Assembly: GCF_007859735.1 (NCBI RefSeq)
Contig: NZ_SIHI01000001.1
Span: 2,198,119 to 2,262,118 of the forward strand
Length of the DNA: 64,000 nucleotides
Source of the DNA: Thalassoglobus neptunius
GTDB lineage: Bacteria; Planctomycetota; Planctomycetia; Planctomycetales; Planctomycetaceae
Direction of reading: 5' to 3'
In this document: positions 26,075 to 35,411 of the stretch, one piece after another
Numbering within the stretch: position 1 is the stretch's first letter
How the letters are laid out: the number at the start of each line of letters is the position of its first letter
The notes under the pieces: model-generated
The model's database searches: none
What the model saw: only the letters and a program-made list of their open reading frames with translations
Told to the model about the DNA's origin: nothing
Translations under genes and position numbers: made by a program

Positions 26075-27880
26075 ATGAAATTCCGAATCGAGTCCACCAT
26101 GAGATTTCGCAGAACAAATCGAAGCCAGAACTTAGCCCAGCGGGCAGGGTTCACTCTGGTTGAGATGCTTGTCTCGACTGCCCTGGTCGTGCTGATCATG
26201 CTGATGTTCGCGCAAATCTATGGTTCTGCAGTCGGTTCGATCACGGAACAGCGAGGCCTTGCGAACAACGACCAAAAGGCCCGACAGTTCGACACAACGA
26301 TTCGACGTGATTTGCAGTCGATGACTTTTCGACAGCCTAGTTTCCCATACGGAGAAGTACGGGGAATTGTTCCGCTCGGTCCCGGAGATGGTCCGATCGT
26401 CGATCCGGCAAACCAGCGCGGGTTTCTGTACTACTCCGAGAATGATTTCAACGATCAAACGGACGATGTTCTGCATCTCACGACCATGGTGAAGATCGGA
26501 CAGCGAGGAGATGCAGAATCCAAAGATCAACGACAGGGGTTTGTTGGTCGGGCTGCGAATCTCGCGGGAACAGATACCAATCAACCGGACGCGGATGATG
26601 GAGAGATTGGAAACGGCCTTGGACTCTCGCGAGCTGCCGAAGTCGTTTACTTCATGCGAAACGGAAATCTGTATCGTCGACAGTTACTGCTGCGGGATCC
26701 GTTGCCGGTCGATCCTCGATTCGATCCACAACCGACACGAACTGACGGGTTGCGAAGATTTCGATTCGACCCTGCTTCCGGAAGCTTCAACAACGGATGG
26801 CAGAATTACGCTGGCGATTTTCTCGACGACTTTGATTACTCAGCGACGCGGGTCTATTCGGGGACGGAGGATTCGTATCTCTGGTTTAACTCTGTTGACT
26901 CACTTGCGAATCATGTGGGCTTTGCGAATGTTCCGATGGCGATTCCCTGGAATCGTTTCGGTCACTTCAACAACTTTAGTACCACGAACGACGAGTTGGC
27001 CGATCACGGTTCGCCGCGCGAGTACGCTGATCAAAGCGATCCGACCACTTTCATTGGTCGACTGACTCAGGAAGAAACTTCCAACGCCATCATCACGTAT
27101 CCCGGATCTGTCACGTTAACGGGACCGCAAACAGAAACGTATGCCTTCAGACGAACCAGCGTTCCCGCGACGGCTCCAATCATTGACCGGGGAGCTTTGA
27201 ACGGGCTCAACGGAGGCCCGCGAGTTGGTGAAGACATCGTTCTGACGAATGTCGAGTCATTCGATGTCGAGATTTACGATTCAGAAGTCGGACGGTTTGT
27301 GGATATTGGAAACAACGACACAGGCACGAACAACGGAACGACTCAGTTTCAAACGCTGGCCACTCCCGGTGGGTCGGAGGCGGATGATCGACTGAATGTC
27401 TTTTACGGTCCAAGACGACCTGCGGATGGAGTCAATCGCGTCTTCGACACCTGGCACCCAAATGCAGAAGTCGTTGACATCGCGACTTCCGGATTGCCTT
27501 TGCCTGCGAATCCAACGACGGTTGTCTTTCCTCCATTCCGTCCTCTGCGAACGACAAACATCAATCCAGTGGATGCGTGGGCTCCGACAACAGCTGCCAC
27601 CTTCGGAGAGGTCATCTATGTTCCGGCTCTGAACCCGAACATTGGGGTCGATCCGATTAACCGCAGCATGTTTTACACAGTGGTTTCCGGAGGGACGACG
27701 GGAGAACTGCAACCGGAATTTCCTCCCATCCCCGGAACGACGGTTCAAGATGGGTCAGTCACATGGCAGTGCATTGATAATCGAATCGGAATTCAGGGGC
27801 TGCGAATCACTGTTCGTTATCGAGACCAGCGCAGCACATTGCCTCGACAGTTGACGATCGTCCATTCGTTTGTCGAGTAG
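26075..27880 (+). CDS. Prepilin-like protein, GspJ-type
   Basis: 601 residues from the ATG at 26075, or 593 from the ATG at 26099; neither has a strong ribosome site and a small hairpin ends right before the first. The membrane segment is AQRAG before FTLVEMLVSTALVVLIMLMFAQIY, with canonical Gly(-1), Phe(+1) and Glu(+5). The segment after it, GSAVGSITEQRGLANNDQKARQFDTTIRRDLQSM, resembles the PulJ/GspJ arrangement in which a long helix is followed by a DxxxxxRDL-type region. The ectodomain is about 560 residues, several times the usual GspJ length. A structured 250-bp gap separates it from the giant GspK-like gene. Confidence 0.84.
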   Translation: MKFRIESTMRFRRTNRSQNLAQRAGFTLVEMLVSTALVVLIMLMFAQIYGSAVGSITEQRGLANNDQKARQFDTTIRRDLQSMTFRQPSFPYGEVRGIVPLGPGDGPIVDPANQRGFLYYSENDFNDQTDDVLHLTTMVKIGQRGDAESKDQRQGFVGRAANLAGTDTNQPDADDGEIGNGLGLSRAAEVVYFMRNGNLYRRQLLLRDPLPVDPRFDPQPTRTDGLRRFRFDPASGSFNNGWQNYAGDFLDDFDYSATRVYSGTEDSYLWFNSVDSLANHVGFANVPMAIPWNRFGHFNNFSTTNDELADHGSPREYADQSDPTTFIGRLTQEETSNAIITYPGSVTLTGPQTETYAFRRTSVPATAPIIDRGALNGLNGGPRVGEDIVLTNVESFDVEIYDSEVGRFVDIGNNDTGTNNGTTQFQTLATPGGSEADDRLNVFYGPRRPADGVNRVFDTWHPNAEVVDIATSGLPLPANPTTVVFPPFRPLRTTNINPVDAWAPTTAATFGEVIYVPALNPNIGVDPINRSMFYTVVSGGTTGELQPEFPPIPGTTVQDGSVTWQCIDNRIGIQGLRITVRYRDQRSTLPRQLTIVHSFVE

Positions 27881-27895
27881 ACCTCACAAAATATT

Positions 27896-28026
27896 CCCTC
27901 GCTTCAGATCTGAAGTGAGGGCAGAACATCCAATTCTGCTCAGACAGACTCCTCAAGTGAGGCGCGTTCCAACGAATTTGGAATGGCCTTGAGCGAGGTC
28001 GGATGACCCTGCGGTTTCCTCAGGGT
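27896..28026 (+). repeat. Cluster of five consecutive hairpins
   Basis: Five potential stem-loops lie end to end: 27896-27921 (13 bp with one G-T pair and no loop), 27921-27939 (GCAGAA/TTCTGC), 27951-27962 (CCTC/GAGG), 27967-27983 (TTCCAA/TTGGAA) and 28006-28026 (ACCCTG/CAGGGT). None is followed by a T-run. This may be an mRNA processing or stabilising element within the prepilin operon. Confidence 0.45.
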
Positions 28027-28131
28027 TCGTTCGTGACGCATCATCGTTCTGTCTGTTCAGCACCTGGCAAGTTGTTTGTCAGGCGGAGAAGTTTGCTGCT
28101 GAGTTGACCTCACCAGCGAAGGAGAAATTCC

Positions 28132-31100
28132 ATGAGATTGATTCCGAACCGATGGCAAAGAGTTCGACGAGATTCGTCGAACGCGAATTCGAAAAACTTA
28201 TTCGCAGCCCCAGATGTCGGCGAGTCCGTGGAGAACTCGAATCGGCGAGGCGGTGCGGTGATCATCATGGTCGTTGCATTGACGACGACTCTCGTGATCA
28301 TCGGGCTGTTCATCTTCAACTTCTCGACGCAGGAAAAAGCGATCGCAGACGCTTTCGCGTCAATCAAACCGCTTGAGATCGATCCGGATCCGATTTTCGA
28401 TTTTGGCCTCGAACAGGTTCTGGTCAAGACCGATCCGCAGTTCGAAAACAGTGCGCTGCACTTCGGGGACACCTACAGTCGCTGGTCGATGTTAGGGCAT
28501 GTTGTGGGGCCGATCGATTCGACGACCGGTCAACCGGGGACTGCAAACTTCTATTCCGGTCAGGGAATCACAATTGTCCCGACTGGAGCGAACTCATTTG
28601 ACGTCAACTATGACGGAGATCCCACCACCTCACGCAGCGAGGCTGACTTCGTCCTCAATTACTCGGCCATTGCCAACAGCGGAAACGCGATTGATCCCAC
28701 CACGACCCCGGAACTCGGTTTCAATCCGGCTGCGGGATACACCTATCCTGACATCAACAGCTTGTTCCTCTCGATGGACTACATCGATCCAGTTTCTGAG
28801 CTGCGAGTCGTGAAACCATCGTTCGCGTTGCCTGGGTATTTTCCCGGATTGAATTTCCGGAACTGGTACACAAACGCACAGACCGAAGCTCAGGTCTTGA
28901 GACCTCACCTGCTTCATGAATACATGAACGGCGATCGTCGCTATATTTCCGCAGTGGGTGGACGAGTGGCAGAGAGTGGGGATCGCAACCGCCTGATCAC
29001 ACCCTTCCCGTTTCGCGTGGATGTGAATGGAGACTCCGAGGACTTGAACGGAAACGGAACCCTCGATCCGGGTGAAGATGGCTACTACGATCCGGCCTTG
29101 AACAACGGTCAGATCGACGGCGAAAACTCGATGGGAGTTTACGACGGAACAGGAACTTACGATCTGGATGCGGATCTTGATGGGGACGGGATTACCGATT
29201 CAATTGCCATCGATCTCGACCATCCGATGATCGATCTTCCGGGGGGACGACAGGTCGTTCCGATCTACTTCTGGAAAATCATTGATCAGGATGCGCTGCT
29301 CAATACGAACGTGCATGGCAATCTTGCCGACTTCAATCTCCGTTCGACGAACAACAATCAGCCGGGCGGAGTGGCGAGTATTCGCGAGCAGATTCTCAAC
29401 CGCAGCGACTGGGCCCACTTTTCGAACCTGGGGATGAGCCCTTCGGAAGTGAACCCTCTGATTGCTCTCTATGCGGAACTCAACCCCATGCCCTCTACGG
29501 GGGAATTTGTGGAGCAAAGTCCTGAAGCGAAAGCAGCTGCAGCGGTTGCAATTCGTGGAATGGCAGCGGATCGATCGTCCGCCACAATCCCTTATCCCGC
29601 TCCGGCGGCCAACGTGCTGACTCGATTGCAAACGGCGAACATCGAGCACGCTTCCATGCTCCTTGGACGTCCGGAATTCGAACCGACAACACTCGCGTTC
29701 GCATCGAATGTCGACTGGTTGGGACGTTACGGATTTGACGATGGTCAACTTCGAGCAGGCCTGGCGAACGAAGGATCCGCGACTCCTTCAGGTCGATATC
29801 CGGTTCCGGGAGCCATCCTCGGAAGCGGAAGTCCACCGGATGATGACGTCGACTCGAATAACAATGCTGCGACACGCGGCGGCGGAATGATTCGAACACC
29901 GAATGCTCAATCTCGATTGCAAGTTGACATTCCTCCGTTTGTTCATCCTCTCGATTACATCGGAGTTGGAAATCAGCAGATTGCCAACGGATCTGTTGTT
30001 CATCAGACCGCAACGCCAATGCCGCCCATATTTGAAGGCGAGCGCTTTCTCGCATCCGGAGGCATCCCTGACACTCCCGTTCAGTGGCCGGAATATCCGG
30101 GTGCCGCTCCCTGGCAGAATCAGGGGCAGATCATGGCTGATGGAAACACGTTGCATCGCACTTACATCGACGCCATCTCTGATGGATCGGGAAGTCTGCA
30201 ACCGTTGTCAATCGACGGGCTTGTGAATGAAGAGAACGAATTCAATCCGAATCTCAGCTTTCCGAATCAGTTCGATAGCCGGTTCACTCCGGACGAAATC
30301 GCGGCACTTCACTTGAGTGACGGGGATTGGCGACAGCTCTCGCTTGTGTCTCGTTTGCGAAACCTCGCCCCCTGGAACTTCCAGTACAATCGACAAGCAG
30401 CTTTAATTCGGTCGCAGTTCACAACGGACAGCTGGGATCGAAATGAATTGAGCTTCTCTCCGTTCGTGTCGGACATGTACCGACAATGGGAGTTTAACCC
30501 GACGACCGATCCGGACGTTCCGAACAGCTTCCCTCCAAGCTTTGGACCGATCGCAGCGAGAATTCCACCTTCGCAGCACGAACAGGGAATCATCTCCACA
30601 GCTGATCCTTATCGTCCAGAAGTTCGACGTCTGCTCACGATTCTCAACGATCGTTCAGCCTTTGCAGATCGTGACAATCAACGACCGCAGCAGAAGTTGA
30701 ATCTGAATAGAATTCTGTCCGACGACACGATCGCCAACGGTGAAGACGCCTTCGATGCACAGTCGAATCCTGAATATCGTGATCTCGTTCCGCATCCTCT
30801 GGAACTTGTCGACAGTTCCGGCAATCCGCTTCCGGGGGATCCAAACTATCTGACGATTCCGCTTCCGCAAGATAACGTCATCGACGCAGCAGCCTGGAAC
30901 ACAGCTGGCTATCCGACACTTGATCTCATCGCGAGTGATCCATACGCCCAGGAATGGTGGGCTCAGTATGACCGTCAGCGATTGGCTCGTGACATTTATG
31001 TGTTGCTGTATACCGTCGCTGGCTACGACCCGAACCAGTTGGCTCCGAATGACAACCCGGATGGAACGGATGTGACCACCACTCCGATCGGTCCTGAAAT

Positions 31101-33231
31101 TGCCCGTGAGATGGCACAGTTCGCTGTGAACTATGTCGATGCACTCGATCGCGACGATGTGATTACCAAATTCATCTACGATGACAATTTATCAGACGGA
31201 TGGGATGCGAGTCCGTCGGGGACGGTTTATGGCGTCGAGTCACAGCCGCTGGCCTTTAGTGAAGTGTTGCTGATCGAATCCGATCCTGATTCTTCCGACA
31301 ACGGACGCACACTGCACGACGAATCGAGTTCACCGGACGGGCATCGATTCCTGTATGTCGAACTGCGAAACCTGAGTCCGTTCCCGGTGGAATTGAAGAA
31401 TGAGTCCTGGCGGATCGCTCGAGTTCCAGTCGGAGTCACTCCTGAGATCACCGACGTCGCTGTCGAATTCCGTGAGCGTGCGATTGGAGACTATCGCACG
31501 ATTGATCCCGGTTCCAATTTCATCATTGGCTGTCATGACAACAATGTCGTGAACGGAGCAGGGTTGTCGATTGGAAGTGACTTCTACGTCAACATTAATT
31601 CCGATACTCAAAGCGATCCGCTGCAACTGATCATTCCTAAGCCTCAACCGCCTGCGGCGGAGGTGACCGATAACAATCAGGATCCGCCGTCTCGATTGAG
31701 CCTCGACCTGACTCCGTCTGGTTCCGCTGCACTGCCTGAGCATGATCCCGGATATCGACGGTTTGTTGCGGGTGACCCAACGAGTACGTTCCCGGGGAAT
31801 CCAACTCCTACAAGTCTGGTCGCACAGTATGTCGTCGGAGATCCGGCAGATGACTTTTATCTGGTCCTCCAGCGACGACGTCATCTCGACGCTCAGGGAG
31901 TCGGACAAGGAGATGAATGGATCGAAGTCGATCGCATCAAGGTGACCGCTTCCGAGTTCCAGAAGGATGTTCCGTATGCTGCATTCCCAGGAAGCGGCAA
32001 CCAGGCAGCTTTGACGGACTGGCTCGATAATCTGGTGAGCCACGAGCGATTGCATCCGTACGACTACATCGCCCAGGATCATCCAGGGCAGGGAGCAGGA
32101 ACTTATCGAAACCATACTCTTCACGAGGACTTCCCGGTTCGAATGATGCCTGTTCCAGCGCCGCATCCGAATCCAGAGTTCAACAGCCCGAATCAGGTGT
32201 GGATCGATCAGGAAGGGGCTGGAACGCCTTATCCTTACTGGCAGCCGCATTTCGACCGGGACCTGTCGTCATGGGTTGAGTTGCTGTCCGTTCCGATCTA
32301 TGGATATCTCGGTTGGACGGCGACGCAGGCGAACGATCCGTATATTCCGACAGCTGCCGAAGATCAGCAGTTCTACGGTGGACCGATCGGGAATCTTGTG
32401 CAGGGTGGGGCCATGACCGGTTCACGAACCGCTCAAGTGCGATTCCTCGATCCGACGACTGGATTGCCAAGCTTGTCGGTGATTGGAAACCGCTGGTACC
32501 GCTTGTTGAACTTCGTGGATGTTCCGCCTCCAAGCAACTGGGATGTGGCTGGCTATGAAGTGGCGAAGCATCGACGGCTCCCAGGAAAAATCAATCTCAA
32601 TACGCTTCGACATGAACCGGTCCTGGCTGGCCTTGTCGATGACTGGTTGCATCATGATCATTTCGATCCTTCACGAGATCCGACCGATGATATTCTGGAA
32701 TTGAATCCGGCCGAACGACGCTGGGTGGATCAATTGCTTCGCGCTCGTGATGGCGTCAACGGAGGAAATCGTCAAGCACCGGGAACTCATCTCGCCCAGC
32801 CGTTCCGGCCTTTGGGGTATATCGATCCGGTCAATCCGGCACTCAGCGTTGAAAAGACGATTCTTCGTAAGAACAACTCCAACGGAACATTGCCGAATCT
32901 GAATCAGCTGGGACTCTTCGAAGCTCGGCCAAGTGATGACTTTGGAAATGACACGGTTGACCACCATACGCGTCACCGATTGCTGGCGAAGGTCGCGAAT
33001 AACTCAACAACTCGAAGCCACGTCTTCGCGATTTGGGGCGGGTTTGATTTGCATGAAGCTCACAGAATCCAGGCGTCCGGAAACATTCAAGTTGGTGGTC
33101 GAGCAGCTGATTTGCCGCGTTACCGGATGTTCTGTGTTGTCGATTTGTCTCGGTTGGAAGAAGCATACGATCCGGTGACGAACTCATTCGATTTCCGCAA
33201 GTTCATCATTCATCGCCAACTCCTTCCGTAG
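28132..33231 (+). CDS. Giant GspK-like pseudopilin (1699 residues)
   Basis: The ATG at 28132 has AAGGAG seven bases upstream. After a basic leader of about 40 residues comes RRGG then AVIIMVVALTTTLVIIGLFIF, a prepilin-type helix that lacks Glu at +5, as GspK proteins do. Near the C-terminus KINLNTLRHEPVLAGLVDD resembles the ININTA...VLAAL element of the GspK fold. The position after GspG/H/I/J-like genes also fits GspK. At about residues 300-350, acidic repeats (DLNGNGTLDPGEDG, DLDADLDGDGITD) look like calcium-binding loops. Typical GspK is about 320 residues, so most of this protein is extra. It also recalls protein A of the Verru_Chthon cassette, by memory only. Function: probable tip or priming component. 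Confidence 0.78.
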   Translation: MRLIPNRWQRVRRDSSNANSKNLFAAPDVGESVENSNRRGGAVIIMVVALTTTLVIIGLFIFNFSTQEKAIADAFASIKPLEIDPDPIFDFGLEQVLVKTDPQFENSALHFGDTYSRWSMLGHVVGPIDSTTGQPGTANFYSGQGITIVPTGANSFDVNYDGDPTTSRSEADFVLNYSAIANSGNAIDPTTTPELGFNPAAGYTYPDINSLFLSMDYIDPVSELRVVKPSFALPGYFPGLNFRNWYTNAQTEAQVLRPHLLHEYMNGDRRYISAVGGRVAESGDRNRLITPFPFRVDVNGDSEDLNGNGTLDPGEDGYYDPALNNGQIDGENSMGVYDGTGTYDLDADLDGDGITDSIAIDLDHPMIDLPGGRQVVPIYFWKIIDQDALLNTNVHGNLADFNLRSTNNNQPGGVASIREQILNRSDWAHFSNLGMSPSEVNPLIALYAELNPMPSTGEFVEQSPEAKAAAAVAIRGMAADRSSATIPYPAPAANVLTRLQTANIEHASMLLGRPEFEPTTLAFASNVDWLGRYGFDDGQLRAGLANEGSATPSGRYPVPGAILGSGSPPDDDVDSNNNAATRGGGMIRTPNAQSRLQVDIPPFVHPLDYIGVGNQQIANGSVVHQTATPMPPIFEGERFLASGGIPDTPVQWPEYPGAAPWQNQGQIMADGNTLHRTYIDAISDGSGSLQPLSIDGLVNEENEFNPNLSFPNQFDSRFTPDEIAALHLSDGDWRQLSLVSRLRNLAPWNFQYNRQAALIRSQFTTDSWDRNELSFSPFVSDMYRQWEFNPTTDPDVPNSFPPSFGPIAARIPPSQHEQGIISTADPYRPEVRRLLTILNDRSAFADRDNQRPQQKLNLNRILSDDTIANGEDAFDAQSNPEYRDLVPHPLELVDSSGNPLPGDPNYLTIPLPQDNVIDAAAWNTAGYPTLDLIASDPYAQEWWAQYDRQRLARDIYVLLYTVAGYDPNQLAPNDNPDGTDVTTTPIGPEIAREMAQFAVNYVDALDRDDVITKFIYDDNLSDGWDASPSGTVYGVESQPLAFSEVLLIESDPDSSDNGRTLHDESSSPDGHRFLYVELRNLSPFPVELKNESWRIARVPVGVTPEITDVAVEFRERAIGDYRTIDPGSNFIIGCHDNNVVNGAGLSIGSDFYVNINSDTQSDPLQLIIPKPQPPAAEVTDNNQDPPSRLSLDLTPSGSAALPEHDPGYRRFVAGDPTSTFPGNPTPTSLVAQYVVGDPADDFYLVLQRRRHLDAQGVGQGDEWIEVDRIKVTASEFQKDVPYAAFPGSGNQAALTDWLDNLVSHERLHPYDYIAQDHPGQGAGTYRNHTLHEDFPVRMMPVPAPHPNPEFNSPNQVWIDQEGAGTPYPYWQPHFDRDLSSWVELLSVPIYGYLGWTATQANDPYIPTAAEDQQFYGGPIGNLVQGGAMTGSRTAQVRFLDPTTGLPSLSVIGNRWYRLLNFVDVPPPSNWDVAGYEVAKHRRLPGKINLNTLRHEPVLAGLVDDWLHHDHFDPSRDPTDDILELNPAERRWVDQLLRARDGVNGGNRQAPGTHLAQPFRPLGYIDPVNPALSVEKTILRKNNSNGTLPNLNQLGLFEARPSDDFGNDTVDHHTRHRLLAKVANNSTTRSHVFAIWGGFDLHEAHRIQASGNIQVGGRAADLPRYRMFCVVDLSRLEEAYDPVTNSFDFRKFIIHRQLLP

Positions 33232-33863
33232 TCTTGACACCTGAGAATGGCATCAAAACGGAATCGAGATTGAGGAGGACGCAGGATCATCCAATTGCTC
33301 ATGCGTGATGGTATGAAACTATCGTGAAATCCTGTGATCTGAGTTGTTTCCTGAAGATTTGGCTTATGAATTGCAATATTTCAGCGTAATAGACCCTGCA
33401 AGCGACCATTCGTGAGTGGATGCGTTCAGTTCGCAGTGTTTTTCACTTTCGATCGAAGATGGCAGATGTCATAATTGGAGAAGCAGGCGACAAGTGTTTA
33501 ATTCTGCAACAATGTGCGGCAGTCTGCATCAGGAAATTTGCGCTACTTTTCCCTGTTCAGGAATCTTCGGAAATTCAATTCCTCAAAAGATTTCCTGTTG
33601 AAATCTGCAAGTCAATTCCGTTTTCAATGAGAGACATTTCCTTGCGACGGTCAGTTCACTGATCGACAGCAATGGCAAGAAGTGATCACGGACAAAAAGT
33701 GATCACGACAGCAATTGTGGCAAGACCGCAATGCTTTGAGTGGTCAGTCCTGAGCAGCAGGAGGTTGTCAGGTGAAGCGGGACTGAGTTTCACACGGCAA
33801 TAACGTATTGGAAATTTTTACTTCTCGGCGATTTTGCCGGGGCGATCAAACCTGGAGATGCAA
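33232..33863. other. Long upstream region of a DUF1559 gene
   Basis: About 630 bp without a supported gene; two small open frames (33416-33662) have no recognisable content. A tandem pair of the palindrome GTGATCAC is described separately. No hairpin with a T-run is seen after the giant gene. Confidence 0.35.
33680..33707. promoter_or_regulatory. Tandem GTGATCAC palindromes, putative operator
   Basis: The 11-mer AAGTGATCACG occurs at 33680-33690 and 33697-33707, 17 bp apart start to start, and each copy contains the 8-bp palindrome GTGATCAC. It lies about 155 bp upstream of the DUF1559 start. The spacing is somewhat more than one and a half helical turns. The binding factor is unknown. Confidence 0.4.
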
Positions 33864-35099
33864 ATGAAGAGAACTCGAACTTTCTCGGCGACGAGGAAAG
33901 CACCGCGTAGCGGTTTCACATTGATTGAATTGCTGGTCGTGATTTCAATTATCGCGACCCTGGCTGCGTTCACTCTGCCTGCCATTCAGCAGGCTCGTGC
34001 GACAGCCCGTAAAACACAGTGCCTGAACAACATGAGAAACGTTGGTCTGGCCATCATTAACTTCTCTCAAGTGAACAAGGGAGAATTGCCTCCTCTGACC
34101 GGTGGAGTCGATGTTGTTTCTGTCACCAACTTCGGTGCGACCCCGACCGTCAACGTGTTGGGACCTGCACCCTGGTCCGTGCACATCCTTCCGCAACTCG
34201 AACAACGTGCGTTGTACGATCGATTGACTGACCCAGTCGAAGCCAACCAGAATCTCTCGACTCTGGCCGATTTGGGAGCGACACGCATTGAAGTTTTCTC
34301 TTGCCCAGATGATCCCGATAAAAACGGGGCAGGTCACAAGACCTATGTCGTGAACGGTGGTTACATGACTGCCGACCGATGGGCGGGAAATGTTCAGTTC
34401 GGAAACGGAACCGTTGACTATGTCTGGCCAGCCAATGGTGCAGCAACTGCCAATCAGCGAGTCAATGTGAACACCACATCGGCGACTGGAATGTTCTTCC
34501 GAACCGAAACGAACGGAGTGATCACCAACGCCAACTTCGACAGCAGTGCACCTGATTTGTACGCACCTTCAGGATCATCCAATACTTTGGATCGAGTGAG
34601 TAACCTGGACGGAACAACTCAGACGATCATGGTGACTGAGAACATCGACGTGCGAAACTGGAACCCATCGTTCACAAACGGATCGTTCGGAACAGCTTCG
34701 ATTGGTCTGGCGAACGGTGCTGGTGGATTCTGCAGTGTTTACCAGGGTGACCTTGCGGTTTCACTGAGAGTGGCTGGTGCGGGAAGTACGGTCACAGCGG
34801 ATGACGGAGGAACGAATCCAAGCGGTGTCGGAATCACTGGCAACCCAGCTCGTGGATTGACCGTCACTGATCCTTCTGGTGTCATGGAGAGCAGCCAGAT
34901 CAACGCCAACCTCGGATTGGGTGTTGCTGGTGAAACTCCTCGTCCAAGTGCGTTGCATCCAAACGGTGTGAACATGATCTTTGGCGACAACAGCGGAAAA
35001 TTCATCAACAACAGCATTGACGATTCCGTTTACCTGCGATTGCTGTCTTCCAATGGAAACTCGTTCGGACAGGCAATCCTCAGTTCCAGCGATTTCTAA
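33864..35099 (+). CDS. DUF1559 prepilin-like protein
   Basis: A planctomycete-type DUF1559 protein of 411 residues from the ATG at 33864, which has GGAG six bases upstream. An ATG at 33858 directly follows the GGAG and is less likely. The leader KAPRSG precedes [47 protein letters not shown], the standard prepilin helix and start of DUF1559. The C-terminal LHPNGVNMIFGDNSGKFI is the H-x-G-x-N-x-x-F-x-D signature. These proteins are abundant in planctomycetes, their role is unknown, and they are assumed to be exported pseudopilins. It lies just downstream of the pilus cluster and ends at a strong terminator. Confidence 0.93.
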   Translation: MKRTRTFSATRKAPRSGFTLIELLVVISIIATLAAFTLPAIQQARATARKTQCLNNMRNVGLAIINFSQVNKGELPPLTGGVDVVSVTNFGATPTVNVLGPAPWSVHILPQLEQRALYDRLTDPVEANQNLSTLADLGATRIEVFSCPDDPDKNGAGHKTYVVNGGYMTADRWAGNVQFGNGTVDYVWPANGAATANQRVNVNTTSATGMFFRTETNGVITNANFDSSAPDLYAPSGSSNTLDRVSNLDGTTQTIMVTENIDVRNWNPSFTNGSFGTASIGLANGAGGFCSVYQGDLAVSLRVAGAGSTVTADDGGTNPSGVGITGNPARGLTVTDPSGVMESSQINANLGLGVAGETPRPSALHPNGVNMIFGDNSGKFINNSIDDSVYLRLLSSNGNSFGQAILSSSDF

Positions 35100-35411
35100 T
35101 CGATTGTTGAGATTCAGATTTGATCGCAAGATGATTCGGTGTTCATTCAGCCGGATATCCAGCAGCGTCTCGCTTGAGACGCTGCTTTTTTTGTGCAGAT
35201 GTTCACGGTCAGTGGAAATGCCAATCTTTCAACCGTAAGATGGTGATTGGCTCGGCGATTGATCTTTTGGTCAACGTCGATGGTATTTCGGCTGCTCAAC
35301 TCACCGCTGTTGTGTCTTCGGAGACAGATCCAGGGACTCGGGTTCCTCGGGCTGACGGTTTCTGGTCGACATCGGTGTGAGCTCAAATTCCTTTTTGATC
35401 AGACATCCCAG
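35100..35411. other. Intergenic region before the PIN-TRAM gene
   Basis: About 310 bp holding the terminator at 35161-35192 and, beyond it, an open but unconserved extension of the next reading frame. No other feature is recognised. Confidence 0.4.
35161..35192 (+). terminator. Rho-independent terminator after the DUF1559 gene
   Basis: A perfect 11-bp stem AGCAGCGTCTC/GAGACGCTGCT, tetraloop GCTT and six T residues, about 60 bp after the stop codon. Confidence 0.95.

Noticed and set aside
31330..32250. A 306-codon minus-strand open frame inside the giant GspK-like gene
   Set aside because: It has no ribosome site or recognisable fold and is fully covered by the sense gene.
33416..33662. Two overlapping small open frames in the 630-bp gap before the DUF1559 gene
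   Set aside because: No ribosome site, no conserved-looking sequence; left as non-coding.
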